Source: Burkholderiales bacterium
GTDB taxonomy: Bacteria > Pseudomonadota > Gammaproteobacteria > Burkholderiales > Burkholderiaceae_C
Direction: 5' to 3'
DNA length: 13,503 nucleotides
NCBI GenBank assembly: GCA_011391855.1
Contig: JAABPT010000450.1
Location: 1-13,503, forward strand
The notes beneath the pieces are model-generated. The model ran no database searches. It was given only the letters and a program-made list of their open reading frames with translations, and was not told where the DNA came from. The position numbers and the translations under genes were made by a program. This document shows, piece after piece, positions 1 to 6,129 of the stretch (positions within the stretch are counted from its first letter, which is position 1; each line of letters opens with the position of its first letter).

Positions 1-720
1 ATCCGCCATACTGCAGCCAGGCCGGCCGGCGCACCGCACAACTTGGAGGTGGTGCCGCAATCACGGTTCGCACGCATCGACCTGCCGGCCACGGCGGGAA
101 TTCAAGACGTGTTTCGGCACATCGCCTGCGACCTGGCCCGCACCGAAGCCATCGCCGGGGAAGCGGCAGCGGCGTTCGCGCAAGGCCGCAAAGTGCTGGT
201 GCTGACCGAGCGCACCGAACACCTCGACGCCATCCACCAGGCCCTGACTGCAAAGCACACGACGCCGTTCGTGATGCACGGGCGGATGTCGAAGAAGCGG
301 CGTGCCGCCCGCATCGACGAGTTGGATGCACTGCCTCCCGAGGCGCCGCGCATCCTGGTGGCCACCGGAAAGCTGATCGGCGAAGGATTCGACCACCCGC
401 CGCTGGACACCCTGGTGCTGGCCATGCCGGTCTCCTGGAAGGGCACCCTGCAGCAGTACGCGGGAAGGTTGCACCGGGAACACGCCAGCAAGGCCGATGT
501 GCGGATCATCGACTTCGTCGACACCGGCCACCCGGCTCTACTGCGGATGTGGGAGAAGCGGCAGCGCGGCTATCGTGCTATGGGCTATCGAGTGGGCGTC
601 GACGTGAGCGATGAGCTGTCCACTGTGCGCAACACCGCCGAGCCAAGCCTCGCGCGCTTCGAGCAACACAGCGCCGTGCAGACTGTGGCTCTGCGCGTGG
701 TCAACGGTTCGGGGCCATGA
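1..720 (+). CDS. Superfamily-2 DEAD/DEAH helicase, C-terminal part (5' end outside window)
   Basis: The frame is open from base 1, so this is the last 239 residues of a longer protein; the TTG at 43 is not its start. What is visible is the second RecA-like domain of an SF2 helicase: motif IV region KVLVLTERTEH (about residues 64-74 of the visible part), motif V region ILVATGKLIGEGFDHP (118-133), and motif VI QQYAGRLHRE (151-160) with the arginine fingers. The tail IIDFVDTGHPALLRMWEKR and RGYRAMGY matches, from memory, the C-terminus of large bacterial helicases that often carry an N-terminal archaeo-eukaryotic-primase-like module (TOTE conflict systems) or a nuclease. That N-terminal part is not in the window, so system membership is inference. 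Helicase assignment is firm; a role in DNA processing or defence is likely but unproven. Confidence 0.9.
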   Translation: MRHTAARPAGAPHNLEVVPQSRFARIDLPATAGIQDVFRHIACDLARTEAIAGEAAAAFAQGRKVLVLTERTEHLDAIHQALTAKHTTPFVMHGRMSKKRRAARIDELDALPPEAPRILVATGKLIGEGFDHPPLDTLVLAMPVSWKGTLQQYAGRLHREHASKADVRIIDFVDTGHPALLRMWEKRQRGYRAMGYRVGVDVSDELSTVRNTAEPSLARFEQHSAVQTVALRVVNGSGP

Positions 721-830
721 GCGGGGTCATCTGCCCAGGCGTTTTGACGAACATCGAGCGTTGGTGCGGCTCAGGGCCAGATTGGGACGTGATGATCGAA
801 CATGTGATTTCGCCTCGCAGCGCCTCATGA
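717..830 (+). CDS. Small ORF overlapping the helicase stop (37 aa), unknown
   Basis: An ATG at 717-719 overlaps the helicase TGA (718-720) in an ATGA arrangement typical of translational coupling. The frame runs 37 codons to TGA at 828-830, ending 10 bp before the stem of a strong terminator. The peptide begins MSGVICPGVL and contains IERWCGSGPDWDVMIEHV; it has two Cys and three Trp/Met-rich positions but no domain I recognise. No good Shine-Dalgarno precedes it, so expression would depend on the helicase ribosome. It could be a real co-translated peptide, or the remnant of the next gene cut short; it could also be chance. Confidence 0.35.
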   Translation: MSGVICPGVLTNIERWCGSGPDWDVMIEHVISPRSAS

Positions 831-840
831 CGTCTGTCCA

Positions 841-880
841 GCCCCTGATTTTGTTGAAGAAATCAGGGGCCTTTGCTTTT
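841..880 (+). terminator. Rho-independent terminator after the helicase gene
   Basis: A perfect 10-bp stem, GCCCCTGATT (841-850) pairing with AATCAGGGGC (861-870), has a 10-nt loop. It is followed at once by a T-rich stretch CTTTGCTTTT (871-880). It sits in the right place to end the helicase transcript. Confidence 0.85.
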
Positions 881-885
881 CAGCT

Positions 886-948
886 CGTGTTACGGCCGAC
901 CACGAAATCCCGCCACTTTGGAGGGGAAATTAGCGGGAAACACTGACA
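886..948. mobile_element. Possible transposon/IS end remnant (IS21-like), uncertain
   Basis: Ferredoxin homology on the - strand stops abruptly at the CPV motif. From 948 leftward (- strand reading) the sequence begins TGTCAGTGTTTCCCGC and holds short related words (GGAAATTAGCGGGAAA, CCCGCCACTTTGGAGG), in the style of the multiple transposase-binding repeats at IS21-family termini. No transposase gene lies in the window, so if this is an end, either the element extends left past the helicase or only a fragment survives. The family name is from memory and unverified; the sharp break in homology is seen directly. Confidence 0.35.
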
Positions 949-1101
949 GGACACCCCGGCACGCACACGGCGCAGTCGATGCAATCGCTGGGGTCGGCGA
1001 CGAGGAAGTTCGAGCCTTCACAGACGGCGTCGACCCGGCACACGTCCACGCCGTCGGTGTACTTGCAGCGCAGGCACGCTTCGGTGAACAACGAAGGTCA
1101 C
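947..1101 (-). pseudogene. fdxA: Truncated, frameshifted 7Fe ferredoxin (fdxA remnant)
   Basis: Read on the - strand, the segment encodes TEACLRCKYTDGVDVC, then EGSNFLVADPSDCIDC and CVPGCPV, clearly the N-terminal half of a bacterial 7Fe/FdxA-type ferredoxin (normally about 107 residues). Three defects are visible. The expected start (GTG 1099-1101 followed by ACC TTC GTT GT) has one extra T, so the start and the Cys-rich frame are out of register. The third Cys of the first CxxCxxxxC motif is Gly (TDG instead of TDC), removing a likely cluster ligand, and the Pro after the next Cys is Arg. Homology ends after about 48 residues, where an IS-like sequence begins; the frame hits TAA at 930-932. 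A TTG at 1089-1091 could still start a 53-residue peptide. Almost certainly non-functional as an electron carrier. Confidence 0.8.
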
Positions 1102-1119
1102 GGCCGGGCCCGCGGCGGG

Positions 1120-1425
1120 TCAACCCCCGCAGGCGCCGCCGGAGCAGCACGAGTCGGTGGCCACCGGGATGGGCTTGACGCCGACCCGCGTGATCTGCAC
1201 GCGCCAGACTTGCGGGCCGGATTCCAGCGCCGCCCACTTGAACTGGCCGAAAGCCCGGTCGTCGAGCTGGAATCGCAGCGGCAGGGGGTCATGGTCGTTG
1301 ACCAGTTGCAACTGCTGCCCCGGCTGCAGGGTGTCGAAGCGGCTGAAGACGATGGCATGCCGGTCGCGCGGTGCGATCGTGCGCAGGTCGATGGCGGGAA
1401 GTGTGGCTGTGGCGAGTACGGACAT
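1120..1425 (-). CDS. DUF2249 domain protein
   Basis: A 101-residue protein with the compact DUF2249 fold signature: an N-terminal DLRTIAPRDRHAIVF segment, then FDTLQPGQQLQLVNDHDPLPLRFQL, and a tail ending in a Cys-rich CCSGGACGG. Family members are small soluble proteins, often encoded beside denitrification or NO-stress genes such as nnrS, hemerythrins and nor genes; their biochemical role is not established. The ATG at 1423-1425 is preceded by GAAAGG about 10 nt upstream, which supports the start. It lies 93 bp downstream of nnrS on the same strand, consistent with an nnrS-DUF2249 operon. The Cys tail may bind a metal (inference). Confidence 0.85.
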   Translation of the reverse strand: MSVLATATLPAIDLRTIAPRDRHAIVFSRFDTLQPGQQLQLVNDHDPLPLRFQLDDRAFGQFKWAALESGPQVWRVQITRVGVKPIPVATDSCCSGGACGG

Positions 1426-1518
1426 GGTCGATGTGCCTTTCAGTTTGTCAGTGGGTTGGGGAAGTTGCGCAGCGTGCGCTGGAAATCGGCGAGGCGGGGA
1501 AATGGGGCAGGCAGACGC

Positions 1519-2724
1519 TCAGCCGTCCTTGCCGTCGAGGCGGGGCGACATCAGCCAGGGTGCAAAGACGAACAGATAGAGCGCGAACGCCAGCCCCCAG
1601 GCAGCGGCAGCGGCCACCAGCCAGATGACCAGATGCTGGGGCGCCAGCAGCGGCAGCAGAACCCGGGCCACCGCAGCGCCAGCCACCAGCAGGTAGGCGG
1701 CCACTTCCAGCCGCGACACCTGCAGCGGCCGGCCGGTGTGGCCGCGCGCGGTGCGGGTGATCATGCCGATGATGAGCCCGCCGGTGGCGCCCACGGCCAG
1801 TGCGTGTATGCCGGCCGAGACACCTACCGCGCCGAGTTGGGACAGCGCCAGCAGCACCAGGCCGATCGGCAGCCAGGCATAGGCTGCGTGCAGCACCCAG
1901 AGGACGGGGCGTGCGCGCGTGCGCAGCGGCTTCCAGCGCCACAGGCGCTGGGCGTGCAGCAAGGCGGCGGCGCCAAGGATCGCGGCGGTGAACGCGTTGG
2001 GCGGTGCCAGCACCCACAGGGCCAGGCCGACGGCCGTGGCGGCGAGCGTGGCCTGCTCCAGCGCGCGTGGCGCCTGCAACTTCAGGCCGGGCAGCGCCGA
2101 CATCGTGAAGGCAGGAATCACGCGCCCGGCGATCACGCACTCGATCATCACCACCAGCGCCAGCCCCGCATGCAGGGCGCGGACCGGGGCGATGTCGATG
2201 ACGCCGAACACCGCCCCGTGAAACGCCGCGTTGGCCACGGTCAGCAGCACCAGGATCGCGCCCAGCGGCAGGTTGCGCCGGTTGCCGGCGCGCAGCAGCA
2301 CCGAGATGAGAATCCCCGCCACCAGCGGCAGCAGCAGCAGGTCCAGCACCGCATAGACGGCATAGGGCGCAAACAACGCCGCCAGCCGCGCGGCCAGCCA
2401 AAGCCCGGCGAGTGCCGCCAGCACCGCGCCGCGCGGCGTGGCCAGGCCGGTCCAGGCCTTGCCCGCCGTGAGCAGGAAACCCACGATCACGGCCACGGCA
2501 AAGCCGAACAGCATTTCATGGGCGTGCCAAAGCACCGGCGCCACCGTCAGGTTCAACGACACCTGGCCCAGCAGCAGTGCCATCCACAGCGGCACGGCCA
2601 GCATGCCGTAGGCGGCGGCGCCCAGGTAGAACGGACGGAAGCCCAGCCGCAGCAGCGGCCAGCCCTGGGGTGAGGGCACTGGGGCTGGCGGTGTGGCCGC
2701 GAGGGTGGGAAGGGAAGTCGTCAT
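1519..2724 (-). CDS. nnrS: NnrS family haem/copper membrane protein
   Basis: A polytopic membrane protein of 401 residues with the NnrS hallmarks: LLRLGFRPFYLGAA near residue 30, WHAHEMLFGF at 66-75, and GGLIIGMITRTARGHTGR near 310-330, with about twelve hydrophobic segments between. NnrS proteins are inner-membrane haem proteins that protect cells during nitric oxide stress and denitrification; the family is a common NsrR or NnrR target. Start choice is uncertain. The frame also has ATGs at 2788-2790 and 2773-2775, but the upstream one lies inside the predicted -10, so it cannot be used from that promoter. I chose the ATG at 2722-2724 because homology begins soon after. None of the three has a strong Shine-Dalgarno. 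Divergent from the nsrR remnant and upstream of the DUF2249 gene. Confidence 0.92.
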   Translation of the reverse strand: MTTSLPTLAATPPAPVPSPQGWPLLRLGFRPFYLGAAAYGMLAVPLWMALLLGQVSLNLTVAPVLWHAHEMLFGFAVAVIVGFLLTAGKAWTGLATPRGAVLAALAGLWLAARLAALFAPYAVYAVLDLLLLPLVAGILISVLLRAGNRRNLPLGAILVLLTVANAAFHGAVFGVIDIAPVRALHAGLALVVMIECVIAGRVIPAFTMSALPGLKLQAPRALEQATLAATAVGLALWVLAPPNAFTAAILGAAALLHAQRLWRWKPLRTRARPVLWVLHAAYAWLPIGLVLLALSQLGAVGVSAGIHALAVGATGGLIIGMITRTARGHTGRPLQVSRLEVAAYLLVAGAAVARVLLPLLAPQHLVIWLVAAAAAWGLAFALYLFVFAPWLMSPRLDGKDG

Positions 2725-2783
2725 GGCGGGGGCGGGGTTCGTGATCGATGCCGGACCCAGGGCCGGGATAAACATGGACGCTT

Positions 2784-2804
2784 GATGCATCTTAAAGATG
2801 AACG
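2784..2804. promoter_or_regulatory. Putative NsrR-type operator overlapping the nnrS -10
   Basis: The core is a perfect odd palindrome, CATCTT (2788-2793), A, AAGATG (2795-2800). The left side reads GATGCATCTT, close to the published NsrR half-site (GATGCATTT-like); the right half is imperfect. It covers the predicted nnrS -10, where repressor binding would block transcription. NsrR is an Rrf2-family [Fe-S] repressor that releases DNA on exposure to NO, and nnrS is a known member of its regulon. The assignment rests on motif resemblance and context. Confidence 0.5.
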
Positions 2805-2817
2805 CCCATTAAAGCAA
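2789..2817 (-). promoter_or_regulatory. Putative sigma70 promoter for nnrS
   Basis: On the - strand, TTGCTT (2812-2817) and TAAGAT (2789-2794) are separated by exactly 17 bp, giving a plausible -35/-10 pair reading toward nnrS. The expected transcript start near 2782 favours the downstream ATGs of nnrS. Matches to consensus are moderate (3/6 and 4/6), as is common for regulated promoters. Confidence 0.5.
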
Positions 2818-2826
2818 TACACTGCG

Positions 2827-2838
2827 TGCATCTTTAAG
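2827..2838 (+). promoter_or_regulatory. Second TGCATCTT-type half-site before the regulator remnant
   Basis: TGCATCTTTAAG here repeats TGCATCTTAAAG at 2786-2797 with one mismatch, in direct orientation and 41 bp apart (about four helical turns). It lies 8 bp before the ATG of the NsrR-like remnant, which would fit autoregulation of the former regulator gene. Confidence 0.4.
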
Positions 2839-2845
2839 GCGAGGC

Positions 2846-2902
2846 ATGCGGCTTTGCGACGACACCGACTACAGCGACTACAGCCTGCACGTGCTGATGC
2901 GC
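2846..2902 (+). pseudogene. N-terminal remnant of an Rrf2/NsrR-like regulator
   Basis: The frame opens with MRLCDDTDYSDYSLHVLM, which matches the conserved start of Rrf2-family repressors (MRLTDYTDYSLRVLM-like). It then departs from the family after about residue 18; a full protein would be about 150 residues. A perfect tandem 9-bp duplication, GACTACAGC at 2867-2875 and 2876-2884, inserts an extra DYS into the first helix, and the usual Thr4 and Tyr6 are Cys and Asp. The frame stays open to TGA at 3059-3061 with no recognisable domain (72 codons in total counting the stop), so it is a fusion of a start with unrelated DNA, probably through a deletion. The position, divergent from nnrS, is the classic place for nsrR. 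Non-functional as a DNA-binding regulator. Confidence 0.65.
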
Positions 2903-3057
2903 AAAACGGCAGCCACTTTGAACACGCCGGCTTCAAGCCGATTCCGAACCTGCAATGAATCGGCCATGCCCGACGACGTGAATGTCAGCCCCCGGCACCC
3001 CCGCAAAGCCAAGGCGGCTTTCCGCGTCAAGGCGGTCCGACCGAAAAGGATGAACTC
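2903..3057 (+). other. Unrecognised segment between the regulator remnant and the cupin gene
   Basis: The open frame that starts at 2846 continues through this stretch (an internal ATG at 2968 opens MPDDVNVSPRHPRKAK) and its TGA at 3059-3061 overlaps the cupin ATG. The translation is basic and low in complexity and I recognise no family. It is probably leftover DNA from the deletion that removed the regulator, now serving as the cupin leader; AAAAGGA at 3044-3050 is the cupin ribosome-binding site. Confidence 0.4.
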
Positions 3058-3417
3058 ATGAACGACCCCGGCAAGCCATCGTACGTTCCACCCAGGCTGG
3101 AAAATCTGAAGCAGATGCTTCATTACCAGGACAAGGCAGTGGTCAGCCGCATGCTCGCCAAGAATGCAGGCGGCAGCGTCACCCTGTTTGCTTTCGACGG
3201 CGGGGAGGGGTTGAGCGAACACACCGCGCCATTCGATGCGCTGGTGATCGGCGTCGAGGGCCATGCCGACTTTCAAGTCGGTGGTGCCGGTTATCGGCTT
3301 GCAGAGGGCGACACCTTGCTGATGCCAGCCAACGTGCCGCACGCAGTCAGCCCCACAGGCCCCTTCAAGATGCTGCTGGTGATGCTTCGCGGAGAGAAGG
3401 CCGTGCAGCCCGTGTAA
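3058..3417 (+). CDS. Cupin-domain protein
   Basis: A 119-residue single-domain cupin. Motif 1 is represented by GLSEHTAPFDALV (His55, Asp60) followed by the turn GVEGHADFQVGG. Motif 2 is EGDTLLMPANVPHAV with Gly84, Pro90 and His95. These residues form the small beta-barrel and part of a metal site; only some of the canonical His ligands are present, so metal binding is uncertain. Small cupins of this kind are often binding or regulatory proteins rather than enzymes, and no substrate can be assigned. The ATG has a strong Shine-Dalgarno (AAAAGGA, 7 nt upstream) and overlaps the stop of the preceding open frame by ATGA. It points away from nnrS and may have been co-transcribed with the former nsrR-like gene. 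Confidence 0.85.
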   Translation: MNDPGKPSYVPPRLENLKQMLHYQDKAVVSRMLAKNAGGSVTLFAFDGGEGLSEHTAPFDALVIGVEGHADFQVGGAGYRLAEGDTLLMPANVPHAVSPTGPFKMLLVMLRGEKAVQPV

Positions 3418-3429
3418 CGGGTAAAGGCG

Positions 3430-3445
3430 CGGTGCGTCGGCACCG
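3430..3445. other. Short hairpin between convergent genes
   Basis: CGGTGC (3430-3435) pairs perfectly with GCACCG (3440-3445) around a GTCG loop in the 58-bp gap between the convergent cupin and trhA genes. There is no T-tract on either side, so an intrinsic terminator is not shown; it may act with other factors or be chance. Confidence 0.25.
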
Positions 3446-3475
3446 GGCATGCTGCGCAGCAGTGGCGATATGTCG

Positions 3476-4129
3476 TCACGCCGCCGCGTGCCACAGCGCG
3501 GCGCAGAAATGGCAGGCGCTGCCGCCCATCACGAACAGGTGCCACACGAAGTGCGCATAACGAACCTTCGAATCGAACACGAAGACCACGGCACCCAGGG
3601 TGTAAGACACACCGCCCGCGACCAGCCAGGCCAGGCCAGACGCCGACATCCGCTCGAACAAGGGCACGGCGGCGATCAGCACCACCCATCCCATGGCGAC
3701 GTACAGACCGGTCGACCACAGCGGATGTTTCAGCCGGTCGAGCAGTTTCGAGATGGCGCCCAGCGCTGCGGCGGCCCAGACCACGCCGAACAGCGACCAG
3801 CCCCACGCGCCGCTCAGCACACCGAGCAGAAAGGGCATGTAACTGCCGGCGATGAACAGGAAGATGGAGGCATGGTCGAGCCGGTTCAGCCAGACTTTGC
3901 CTCGGCCGCTGGGCAAGGCGTGGTACAGCGCCGAGACGCCGTACAGCAAGATCATCGTGCCGGCGAACAGGCTGGCTGCGACCACGTCGGCAGCGCGGCC
4001 GCGTTGTGCGGCGGCATGCACGAGCACGGGCAGGGCGGCCAAGGCGAGCAGGAATCCGACGCCGTGACTCAGGCTGTTGGCGATCTCTTCGCCGGTGGTC
4101 TGGTCGCGCGCGCGCGCCGTGGTGCTCAT
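3476..4129 (-). CDS. trhA: TrhA / hemolysin III family membrane protein (PAQR superfamily)
   Basis: A 217-residue integral membrane protein with about seven hydrophobic segments. Conserved PAQR/hemolysin III landmarks are visible: EEIANSLSHGVG (residues 14-25), SALYHAL with His70, LDHASIFLFIAGSYMPF with Asp85, and the C-terminal HFVWHLFVMGGSACHF with His193, His197 and His207. These residues form the metal-binding, hydrolase-like site of the superfamily. Bacterial TrhA members influence membrane fluidity; the old label hemolysin III does not prove toxicity. I chose the ATG at 4127-4129; the frame extends to a TTG at 4157-4159, and neither start has a strong Shine-Dalgarno. It is 45 bp downstream of the ABC ATPase on the same strand and could share its transcript. 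Confidence 0.9.
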   Translation of the reverse strand: MSTTARARDQTTGEEIANSLSHGVGFLLALAALPVLVHAAAQRGRAADVVAASLFAGTMILLYGVSALYHALPSGRGKVWLNRLDHASIFLFIAGSYMPFLLGVLSGAWGWSLFGVVWAAAALGAISKLLDRLKHPLWSTGLYVAMGWVVLIAAVPLFERMSASGLAWLVAGGVSYTLGAVVFVFDSKVRYAHFVWHLFVMGGSACHFCAALWHAAA

Positions 4130-4174
4130 GGTGGGTATTTGCGGATCGGTAGACGTCAACGGGGTCGAACTGGA

Positions 4175-4882
4175 TCAAAGGCTCAAGCCCTGCCCAGCCT
4201 CTTCTTCGGTCCGACCGTCCCGGATGTGATAGATCCGCTTGAAGGTCGGGATGATCTTCTCGTCGTGGGTCACCACGATGATGGCCGTGTGGTATTGCGT
4301 GGCCATCTGGTTGAGGATGCGCACGACGGCCAGGGCCCGTTCGCTGTCCAGCGGTGCCGTGGGTTCGTCGGCCAGGATCACCGGCGGCCGGTTCGCCAGG
4401 GCTCTGGCGATCGACACGCGCTGCTGCTCACCGCCGGAGAGCTCGGACGGTTGCGCCTTGGCACGGTGCCCCACATCCAGCGCTGCCAGCAGTTCGAGCG
4501 CTCGCGTGCGCGCCTCGGCATTGGGGCGCCCGGCCAGCATCGGCAGCAGCGCCACGTTGTCGGTGACGTCGAGAAACGGAATCAGGTACGGCGCCTGGAA
4601 CACGAAGCCGATACTGTCGCGGCGCAGCGCGCGCAGGTCCGTGATCTTCCAGCCATCGTCGTAGATGGTCTGCCCGCCGAGGATCATGCGTCCGGCCGTC
4701 GGCTCGATGACCGCGCCCAGGCACTTGAGCAAGGTGCTCTTGCCCGAGCCCGACGGGCCGATCAGGCCCACCACCTCGCCGGGTGCCACGACCATATTGA
4801 CGTCCTTCAACGCGTCGACCGCCGTGTCGCCTTCGCCGTAGCGCTTGCGCAGGCCTTCGATGCGGATGCCGGCTTCAGGCAT
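4175..4882 (-). CDS. ABC transporter ATP-binding protein (MacB/LolD/DevA-like)
   Basis: A 235-residue nucleotide-binding subunit with all expected motifs: Walker A GPSGSGKST (42-50), Q-loop FQAP (Gln96), signature LSGGEQQR (148-155), Walker B VILADEPT with catalytic Glu173, and switch His206 in VTHD. The spacing and the FVFQ and PSELSGGEQQR wording are those of the MacB/LolD/FtsE type, which drives mechanotransmission rather than transport through the membrane pore. It dimerises and powers the permease encoded just upstream. The ATG at 4880-4882 is 11 bp after the permease stop and has a good GAGGGA ribosome-binding site about 7 nt upstream. Confidence 0.95.
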   Translation of the reverse strand: MPEAGIRIEGLRKRYGEGDTAVDALKDVNMVVAPGEVVGLIGPSGSGKSTLLKCLGAVIEPTAGRMILGGQTIYDDGWKITDLRALRRDSIGFVFQAPYLIPFLDVTDNVALLPMLAGRPNAEARTRALELLAALDVGHRAKAQPSELSGGEQQRVSIARALANRPPVILADEPTAPLDSERALAVVRILNQMATQYHTAIIVVTHDEKIIPTFKRIYHIRDGRTEEEAGQGLSL

Positions 4883-4893
4883 GTCGATTTCCC

Positions 4894-6129
4894 TCAGCCG
4901 CCGATGGCCGCAGCCGGATCGACACTCAGCGCCGCGCGGATCGCCAGCGTGCTGGCCAGCGCGCAGATCACCATCACCGCGACCAGCCCGAGCAGCGCGT
5001 CGTTCACTTCCAGCAGCACGTATTTCGGGAAGATGGGCGCCCAGAGGGTGGCGGACACCTTGCCCACGAGAAAGCCGATCAGGCCCAACCCCAGCGCCTG
5101 CTGCAGGATCATGCCGGCGATGGTGCGGTTGCGCGTGCCGATGAGCTTGAGCACCGCGATCTCGCGGATCTTGCCCAGCGTCATGGTGTAGATGATGAAG
5201 GCGACGATGGCTGCGCTGACGATGGCCAGGATCACCAGGAACATGCCGATCTGCTTGGCCGAGGTGGCGATCAGCTTGGCGATCAGGATCTCTTCCATCT
5301 GCTCGCGGGTGTAGGCCTCCAGGTGCTTCCAGCGCCGGATCGGTTCGGCCACGCTTTCGGCCGGCACGCCGGGCTGCACCTGCACGAGCACGGCGTTGAC
5401 GTTGTGATTGGCGGCCTGCGACGCCTGGATCGCCTCCAGCAACCCTGGCACCCCCGGCCGGTTCAGGGCCGGGTTGGCGGCCGTGCGGGCGCGGTCGTTC
5501 AGGATGGCGTCGTTGTCCTTCAGGAACTGCGCTTCCTGAGCGTCCTTCAGCGGGATGAAGACCATCGGGTCGCCGCCGGACGAGACCATGCGCTGGGTCA
5601 GGCCGACCACCGTGTAGTCGTGGCGCCGGATGCGGATGCGCTGGCCCAGCGTGAAGCCGGTGCGCACGTCGACCACGGCCTCGTAGTGGCTGCGCGTGAT
5701 GTGGCGGCCAGCCACCAGGTAGCCGGGTGAACCTGGTTGGCCGGGCTGGCCGGGTTCAAAGCCGACGATCATGGCGCGAACCTCTCGACCGTCACCGCTG
5801 GCGCGGCCGGCGTCTTGTTCTCCGCCTGCGCGCACCTGCATCGTCAGGTAAGTGACGTTGGCAGCGCGCGCCACGCCCGGCAGGCCGAGCACGCTGCGCA
5901 CCACGTCGTCGCGCAGGCTGGATGATTCCGCGTAGGGCCCCTGCGTGTCCTGCTGCACCACCCAGAGATCCGCGCCGCTGTTGTCGAGCAAGGCGCTCGC
6001 GTCGTCGATCATGCCGCGGTAGACACCGGCCATCGTCAGCGTGACGCCGATCAGCAGCCCCAGGCCGACGCCGGTGAGCACGAATTTCCCCCAGGAATGC
6101 AGAATGTCGCGGCCGGCCAGGCTGATCAT
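4894..6129 (-). CDS. ABC transporter permease (FtsX/MacB/DevC-like)
   Basis: 411 residues with type VII ABC topology: one N-terminal membrane helix (about 16-38), a large periplasmic domain (about 40-290), then three helices (about 294-318, 338-360, 376-398). The cytoplasmic loop GKIREIAVLKLIGTRN (319-334) after TM2 is the typical coupling segment of FtsX-domain permeases. Such permeases work with a membrane-fusion protein and an outer-membrane TolC channel to push substrate from the periplasm outward; the length and layout fit DevC-like proteins. The ATG (6127-6129) overlaps the fusion-protein TGA (6126-6128). The periplasmic domain has a flexible Gly/Pro repeat (GQPGQPGSPG, 127-136). Substrate is unknown. 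Confidence 0.92.
   Translation of the reverse strand: MISLAGRDILHSWGKFVLTGVGLGLLIGVTLTMAGVYRGMIDDASALLDNSGADLWVVQQDTQGPYAESSSLRDDVVRSVLGLPGVARAANVTYLTMQVRAGGEQDAGRASGDGREVRAMIVGFEPGQPGQPGSPGYLVAGRHITRSHYEAVVDVRTGFTLGQRIRIRRHDYTVVGLTQRMVSSGGDPMVFIPLKDAQEAQFLKDNDAILNDRARTAANPALNRPGVPGLLEAIQASQAANHNVNAVLVQVQPGVPAESVAEPIRRWKHLEAYTREQMEEILIAKLIATSAKQIGMFLVILAIVSAAIVAFIIYTMTLGKIREIAVLKLIGTRNRTIAGMILQQALGLGLIGFLVGKVSATLWAPIFPKYVLLEVNDALLGLVAVMVICALASTLAIRAALSVDPAAAIGG

Noticed and set aside
979..2673. 564-codon open frame on the + strand opposite DUF2249 and nnrS
   Set aside because: Low-complexity Gln/Gly/Arg/His translation; the - strand carries two recognisable families over the same bases.
2918..2936. 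TTGAA/TTCAA inverted repeat as an FNR/NnrR box
   Set aside because: The arms are 9 bp apart instead of the 4 bp needed for an FNR-type site, and it lies downstream of the regulator start.
2902..2958. Short + strand frame ending HAGFKPIPNLQ just after the regulator remnant, perhaps the C-terminus of another deleted gene
   Set aside because: Only about 19 residues, no family recognised; kept as a thought about the deletion breakpoint, not as a feature.
3449..5191. 580-codon + strand frame opposite trhA and the ABC ATPase
   Set aside because: Shadow of genuine - strand genes; no motif of its own.
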